A stretch of 64,000 nucleotides of DNA from positions 124,001 through 188,000 of the forward strand of contig VTFK01000072.1 of the NCBI GenBank assembly GCA_009617715.1, given 5' to 3'. Under the pieces are notes generated by a model. It worked only from the letters and a program-made list of their open reading frames with translations. It was not told the DNA's origin and ran no database searches. Of the stretch, positions 57,601-64,000 are shown one piece after another (the stretch's first letter is position 1; every line of letters starts with the position of its first letter). A program made the position numbers and the translations under genes. Origin of the DNA: Plectrocnemia conspersa. Taxonomy: Eukaryota; Arthropoda; Insecta; Trichoptera; Polycentropodidae.

Positions 57601-57839
57601 GATTTATTTCGAGGGTTAATTCAAGTAGTTTTGTTTATGTGACGTTTTCTAAAGCTTTTCAATCGTGAGTTCCACCCACGAGTTTTAAAATATAGTTATT
57701 GAGTTAAAAATCTAGTCATTGCATTTATAAATATCAGGATTCCAGAGTCCGCAATCAATAAACAAACTAACATATAAATAAACAGGCAAATATTTAAATA
57801 GGTATAAACGTGTAGTTAGTTACAAGCAAGCTCATAAAT
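54621..57839. other. Gene-free DNA with GC-richer islands
   Basis: AT-rich overall with complex CpG-containing blocks at about 55740-55960, 56320-56400 and 56540-56890. Short open frames exist in both strands of these blocks, but none starts from a convincing ATG or shows a motif. They may be conserved regulatory sequence or untranslated exons of a gene outside the window. Confidence 0.3.
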
Positions 57840-58160
57840 AATTATAAAATTAAAGCACAGGAACTTTTTGAACGGCCACGTATTCGTTCGGGAGTATTCG
57901 CAGAGTATGCGGGGGTGTTCTGTTGGCAAACGCTTCGGGCGACCGGTAGAAAGTTTTGTTTATAAACAAAGCCCGTTTGCATACATTAAAAATGAGATTG
58001 TTCCTCGGGGATAGCATATGAAATGGTACACTGAGACGATATCCGGCGGAGTAAAACGTATTGTCAGATTATTTTTACAAGTTTTTTGTAAGAGTTTTTC
58101 TTGGAAAAACGGCTCTAGGCGTCGGCGTGTGGAAACGTAATAAATTATTCTGCTTTAGAC
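57840..58160. promoter_or_regulatory. GC-richer island with a 16-bp forkhead-like palindrome
   Basis: Complex CpG-containing sequence in an AT-rich desert. At 57955-57970 it holds the perfect palindrome TTTGTTTATAAACAAA, two abutting forkhead-type cores (TGTTTA/TAAACA). Candidate enhancer, by composition and motif only. Confidence 0.3.
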
Positions 58161-60940
58161 GCATAATCTTGTTGGATCACTAGCAAAAGTGCTGTAAACA
58201 AGAAAATTGCTTATCACGTTCAGTGAAAAAAAGAACAATTGTTTTTTTGAAGCAATAAATTATACAGAAATTTATTAAAGTATCTCTATTTGTATATTTT
58301 TTCAAGAAAATATTTTGTTTATGTTTGATTTTAAAGCTATATTAATATAAGTTTAATAGATTTAAATAAATATTTTATTATGATGTTGGAAATTGTAAGC
58401 ATGACGCAATTATTATCTAAAATACACAAAAAAACTATCAGATGATTTATTATACTTTTATGTTTTTTAATATATCATACATATTTAATTTAATCTATAT
58501 CAATCATGATAAACATATAATGTTATTATTAATTAACATCACTCTTTATTATTCAAAGTATTTCTTGAAAATGTAATTATTTTGGTCAAAAATATCGAAT
58601 AATTTCATTATGATAAAATCTTGAAAGCATTAATTAACTTCTAAGAACACAATTTTAATGTTTGTGCATTAATATTTTCTAAGTATTTGATATTATTTGT
58701 AAATTAAATTATGACAACATAATTAATTATGTATGCTTATATATAAAGCTTGAAGATATTTATCTATAACACAAACCTATCTGGTTTGATTTCCCTTCTA
58801 CAAAATGTGTACAAATTAAATACCCTTCCGGTGTAATATGTTAATTTGTACACATTTTTTAAATATATATATATATATATTTTTTTTCTATCGTTTTTAC
58901 AAAATTGATCCACATTAAAATTAGCAAAATTTGTATTTTGCAATAAAAGCAAAGGGATTGTAGGCGATCCAAAATAAATATGTGTCACTAAATGTTATTC
59001 ACAAAGGTTAATTTTAAGAATTAATCTTTGAAGAAAATCGCCATATTAGAACCACCAAGAATTAGATTTTTAAAAACGTAAGCGATAGTTTGCGAGAACT
59101 ATCTAAAAACATAAGCATAAACATTTGTCACTACAAAATAATATAATTGCGCTCATTAAAACGCACTTCATTAGCGTAAAATAGTAATATGTAGTCTTTT
59201 ATGGATGGTCACGTTAGAGAAATACATACATGTAATTACAGGGCGGAGAATGACTAGTCTAATTGGTCAAAATAAACTCTTTCACGATTTGGTAAATATT
59301 CTGGCAGGAGACTTATTATTCTCAAAAATTAGCATATAAACTATGTATTGCTTTAAATTTCTTAACTGTGCAATGTAAATATATACCATGATTTTTATTA
59401 GAACTGCTCCAAATTTATAGTTTACCACAATTTGTGTGAATTCTATAACGAGCTTTTCAAAAAACATTTTTTTTCTATTTTTTTGAAACTTTTCTAACCT
59501 AGATATCAGCGTTTTTATTTGTATGTAAGACAAAGCTATTTAGTTATAAATTGTTATTATTGTGCAACAATTTTTGAGTCACGTTTGTGTAATAACTATA
59601 CATGCGATGTTTTCATAGTTTTGTCTGCGTTTGTAGAATCCATACGTCTCCAAAGATCGGGTTAAATATGTATTTTGGGCAGCGTAGCTGGACCATGGTT
59701 GACGTGAAGAGGGAAGCGGTTGATTTATCGGTATTTTAAGTCTCAATCGATGCTGCGAGCTCAGATAAACATGTGTCCCAAGTCGGGAGTTAATTCTGAA
59801 TAAAAAATAATGATATGCTCCTATATAAGTCGAGATATAGTAGGTTTTTTGCTCGCTTATTCTCGACGCGACTTTCCGTTTTTTTTTTTATAAGAATCGT
59901 GGCAAGACCGTGATTAAGGAATATTGTTTGCACTCGCCCTTCTTGGATTCCATTTACAGCACCTTTAAATAAATACAATACAAAAGCATTAATAAAGATC
60001 TAATCTTAGGGATGCTAATCTCTCAGAATATCCGATTTTTCCGTACAAAAGAATCGGCGATTCATAAAAACTAATACCATTTTTGTTTATTGTGCTTTTA
60101 ACACGTTATTTTTGATTTAACTATAGCATTAATGGACATGTCATCAACTGCCGCGACTCTCGATCGAATTTCTACCTAAGATTTCTTCTTTATAAAATTT
60201 ATTTTCTATTTTTTTTTCTTTTACGTACTAACAGTACTTTAGTTATTATTTAGTTAATATTTTTTTAATTTTCAAATCCAGTACACCACAATACACAACA
60301 CAGAAATTACCACACACCTCTTTTACTCAACGATTCACAAGGAAATTTTACTTAAAATATACAGATATTCTGGTTTTACAACAGTGTACGCCACAGCTGC
60401 ATTCTGCAGTAGTCGGTTAATCCAAAAGATTTTTTCAATATTTTATATTGTTTGTTAAATACGTAACATTTTTTAAAAAATATTTCACCATTTATAATTT
60501 ACGAGTATTACTCAAATATTTATAAAAATACTCGATTATCGAGTACTCGAATTGGAGACTAATCGGACTGCATGACTTTTCAACATTATATTTGCAAATG
60601 AGTAGTATTGATGACGATACTTAAATTTTGTCGCTTAATTAAAATGAAAGAGAAAAATTAAAATATTATTGGTGAAGTAATGTAATCTTTATAGTGGAAG
60701 TACGAGAGGCGTAATTTTGAGGTAAATTCCTAGAACCACTAAAGCGTGTATCTGAGTGGTGGATTAACGACCTAATATATAAAACTGATCTGAATTTTAG
60801 AAAGGTTTATTTGTAAATATGTACTTTTAATGCGTTCTTGATTTATTTTTCTCAAATATTGTGCAAACATTTTTGGTTTAGTACTGAAACAAGATTTTTT
60901 CATGATTCAATTTTCATACATATTTCAAACAGTACCTCAC
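58161..60940. other. AT-rich gene-free DNA
   Basis: An (AT)n microsatellite lies at about 58862-58880. Complex patches at about 59640-59790 carry no ORF. Nothing else recognised. Confidence 0.4.
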
Positions 60941-61460
60941 CAAAGCAACCCTCAGCTCATCTTGCACATCGCGCTGTAGGTCGGTTGTATAAGATTGAAT
61001 GACACTTAGCGGTGTTTTTACTTCAGCTTTTCCTCGCACCAGGTTTTATGGTTGTGTTGTGGCTTTCTATCCCGCGTCCGAATTTCCTTATTTTATGCAC
61101 CCTCGCCTGCCTGACTTGATGTTGTCTGGCAACATCCCTCGGATAGACATGTGAGACAGAAGTAATAGCGCCCCATCTACACACACTGGCAATTCCTTTG
61201 TCCTGTCACATATAAAGTTTATTGCCGTGGGACGCCATTTAGAATGCCGGAACCAGATAGGAATTGTCCTTTGCTACGCAAGTGCCGTGTCAATGTTGTA
61301 CGATCTTTTTTCTTCTCGCATCTCCTTTGACCCTCCGGCCATCATTTTTTCGTTATTTATTTAGTCGCATAAACATTTTATGTGTCTCGTTCAACGAGCG
61401 TAATGGTGAATTGAAGGCGTTTTATGGACTAAACTAAAGAGAGCGAGTCAAAAAATATTG
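60941..61460. other. GC-richer island, candidate conserved non-coding DNA
   Basis: About 0.5 kb of high-complexity sequence with little homopolymer content and no sustained ORF. Composition contrasts strongly with both flanks. No tRNA, snRNA or miRNA precursor that I recognise. Confidence 0.3.
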
Positions 61461-61785
61461 CAGATATGTACAGCACATAGATCATGCGCCGCGACATATT
61501 AAATACGATGTTTATATTATAAGTAAAATATTACATTTACATATAATTTTTTATATTTATTGAATTGTTCATGAATAAATAGCAGTGTATGATTAAATAA
61601 AAAATAAATGCTGCAGATGTCTAAAAGCGCATTTATCTGCATGATAAAAAAGCATCGGGTATAAAAACATATTGGAATCATATATATTATACATTCTGAG
61701 AATTTCCAGAACTCGAGATATATCGTATATATAAATGATATTCAAGTTGTGATCATTTAAATGGATTTGAGTTCATTTTCTATTT

Positions 61786-62105
61786 ATTGGGTTGATGCGA
61801 AAGTTTTGACATTTTTTTCATACAAAGTAGAATTTTTTTCAGATTTATTTATTGATTTAAATCAAAAATATAATATTTATTCGTGGTTGTATTTATCTTA
61901 CATTTTTTAAAAGCTTATTTATGTAATTAAAATATAATTTCTGTGACTTTGTTGCAAGAAATAAATAAAGAGCTCTTTTTACCTGTCCTTGTTTAATTTT
62001 TTTATCATCTAAACAATTTTTAAATGCGTTAATCATATAATAATAACAATGAACAAGGTCTGGAGAGTATGGTGGGTGAATAATAATATCCAATTTTAAT
62101 TATTT
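61786..62105 (-). mobile_element. 5'-deleted mariner, transposase C-terminus plus terminal repeat
   Basis: The plus-strand left edge TTGGGTTGATGCGAAAGTTT (from about 61788, preceded by TA) is a typical mariner terminal repeat. Reading inward on the minus strand, the frame 61893-62093 gives HPPYSPDL, then FKNCLDDKKIK and KSQKLYFNYINKLLK, the C-terminal end of a mariner transposase. It stops abruptly at about 62100, so only the 3' fifth of the element remains. It is a different copy from the mariners at 14950 and 51040. Confidence 0.8.
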
Positions 62106-62458
62106 TAGACTGTCAGGTCATCACTGCGAAATGAGGTAGCAAATTGCCATAGTGAAATACTGCGACGGCGCCGACATGATTTTATTGCTTTTAACGTGAA
62201 TTTTTGCCTTCTGAGAAGTGATACTTGTTTTTGTGCTCTCATATTGACCAAAATTCAGTTTGAAAATACTTATCAGTCCTCTTATATTAAAATACCGTAG
62301 TAATACAGAGTATGTATAAAAAGGGCTAAAGGAACATATATCTGTAATACATCAGTATATAGCTACATCTCAAACAACTGTAGTTTAGTTCAGATTCATT
62401 ATTTGAAGTCGTTTTTTCCCTTTTTTTATAAATATATTCTTGCTATGATTTTTTTCAG

Positions 62459-62596
62459 AGTTGGGCCCTTTAAGAAGAACGGCCCCCGGGAATTTGTACC
62501 CTCTCCCTCCCTATCGGCAGGCCTGCTCAAAGCAACACATGTAGCACAGTCGAATTGCTCTTCAACTTGTCACCACCAGGCTTCGAAGGTCACCAG
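62459..62596 (+). CDS. Candidate internal exon of an unknown gene
   Basis: A 138-nt GC-rich block is bounded by a T-rich tract ending TTTTTCAG| and a strong donor CACCAG|GTATGT. Exactly one frame is open throughout (beginning VGPFKKNGPREFVPSPSLSA and including a CHHQASKVT end); length is a multiple of three. No flanking exon is visible in the window and I do not recognise the protein. It could also be a non-coding exon or an inserted fragment. Confidence 0.35.
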
Positions 62597-64000
62597 GTAT
62601 GTCGTTTATTCATCTGTAAAAAATGTTACAGATGAACCGAATTTATTTAAACCATCTTTGTGTCAGTTGAATTTTAGTGGCATATTACACGTCGCAAATG
62701 TTTTTGGTTGCCACAATTGCAGAATTACCTTTAAGAAATTCATAAAGTAATCAGTGTCATATATTGACTTTTTCTGCAGATATTTCAAATAAATATTAGG
62801 GTTCTCTAATGTTCGCTGACTAAGCCAAAAATCAGCAAAAAGTAGCAAATAAGTGTACCTTAAATAATATAATAGTTTTAAAACCGATGTTATTTATAAA
62901 TTCAGAGAAAAAACATTTTTTGTTAGCATCATAAAAAAATGGCAAAACTTTTGCATTTACGCAATATATGTATAAGAAATAAAATTCTTTGCAACTATTA
63001 TCATAAAATTTCTTGAAAGTTTCTTTGTAAAAGTTATTTTGAAGAGCAAGAAACGTCGTCGATGTCAAATAGACTTTTTACTTGTATGTAATACAATACA
63101 AGCAACGCTTTCGTTCTATCTCTGGTGGTTGCAAAATTTTCTTACAACTCTCGTGTCTCGTACCAAATGCCAGGATGGTTAAGCATCACTGCTCTAAACA
63201 ATCGCAATAAGATATCTATTGTCGCATTATGCACACCCGGTTACCAGTCTAGACGAATTCTCTTCACCTCAAATATAATATCATTTTCGACTATACAACG
63301 CAACGTGAAGAAAGCCAGCAATAGGCGCCATTTTTTTTATATATATATATATATCCGCATACAGTCAATAACCTAGCTGCGTTGCTATTGTTGGAATGCT
63401 ACTATTAAATAACAATAACTCGACTTGAACCCTTGTTTTATGGTTGCAATCAAGCGCACAAATCCACCCTCGATTCTGATACGAAATAATGACTAGACCC
63501 CAGACTTTTGTCGCCAGCTTGCAGTATTATATTTTGTCATCTGTTTGAATCTATGGTTCTTTATTGTCGTTATCTCATTGATGAAAACTAGCTTTTCATG
63601 TGTCCAGTGCAAGGTTTTTTTTTTTGTGTTTGGTTGATTTTATTCTTGTTACGACGTTCTAACGTTCCAAAACCAACAATACATTTGATTATAACTTCAT
63701 TTAGTGAATAAGGCAAGCAATACGGCAACATTATATAATACATGTAATATATTAAAAGCAAAATAAAAGTAATCATTACTTTATGTTTCAGGCGAGTAAT
63801 TATCTAATTTTGTGACAATATGTCTGGTGTTTATTAATGATCCAGTGAAAAGTCAGCTGTCGGACGGTCATTCTGGTTTTGTTTACAGTACCCGGTAAAT
63901 ACCCGGATAGAGCTTTGATCTGTTCTGGTCATCGTAGCTTATCGAGATTGGAACAAATGTCCGCACAGTGCCAACAGTGAACCCCATTGCTTGGGGGTGG
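62597..64000. other. Right-end DNA, nothing firm
   Basis: A TA microsatellite at about 63336-63353 and complex sequence at about 63100-63330 and 63800-64000. The last 200 nt are GC-richer and may run into a promoter or exon beyond the window. No supported gene. Confidence 0.3.

Noticed and set aside
62403..62750. 115-codon protein-coding gene on the plus strand
   Set aside because: It has no ATG at its start and runs through a clear splice acceptor and donor. Only the internal 138-nt block is retained as a candidate exon.

Overview
This is eukaryotic, almost certainly insect, nuclear DNA. It is AT-rich, carries spliced genes with GT-AG introns, and is littered with decayed mariner, Tc1-like, hAT-like, Harbinger-like, LINE and tRNA-derived SINE sequences. 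Five conserved animal genes can be read exon by exon: a voltage-gated cation channel of the NaCP60E/DSC1 type (first coding exon only), sorting nexin 1/2, PRRC1, cytosolic HMG-CoA synthase, and an alpha-N-acetylgalactosaminidase. Most short introns in these genes are 58 to 69 nt. I cannot fix the insect order from the sequence alone.

Layout. 1-5.6 kb: channel exon 1 on the minus strand, with intron sequence holding two LINE remnants and a dispersed repeat below it. 5.6-17 kb: upstream DNA of the channel with GC-richer islands (one at 12.0-12.1 kb with two perfect palindromes), a very AT-rich stretch at 9.8-11.7 kb, a mariner-like element interrupted by a LINE 3' end, a second mariner on the minus strand and another LINE fragment. 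17-24.5 kb: a same-strand tandem cluster of three small genes for secreted proline-, histidine- and glutamate-rich proteins, each with its own promoter and a splice site or its remnant just before the ATG. I do not recognise the family, and this is the best candidate in the window for something undescribed. 24.6-26.3 kb: a Tc1-like remnant. 27.6-35.3 kb: SNX1/2 on the minus strand, including a candidate 39-nt cassette exon. 36.0-36.9 kb: an unexplained 52-codon ORF, a Harbinger-like remnant and a SINE. 38.0-39.5 kb: PRRC1 on the plus strand, all seven coding exons. 42-43.5 kb: a perfect 27-bp inverted repeat and a 219-bp MITE with TA ends. 44.4-45.8 kb: HMG-CoA synthase with an uninterrupted coding region. 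47.7-53.5 kb: the minus-strand alpha-N-acetylgalactosaminidase, seven coding exons, with one 4.3-kb intron full of transposon debris. 53.6-64 kb: no recognisable gene; several GC-richer islands, a mariner 3' end and one isolated exon-like block.

The conserved genes are housekeeping or physiological (membrane excitability, retromer-type sorting, mevalonate/juvenile-hormone precursor supply, lysosomal glycan turnover). They do not form an obvious pathway. Only the proline-rich cluster looks like a locally expanded, fast-evolving gene family. Coordinates of splice sites were read by eye and cross-checked by reading-frame phase. No search could be run.
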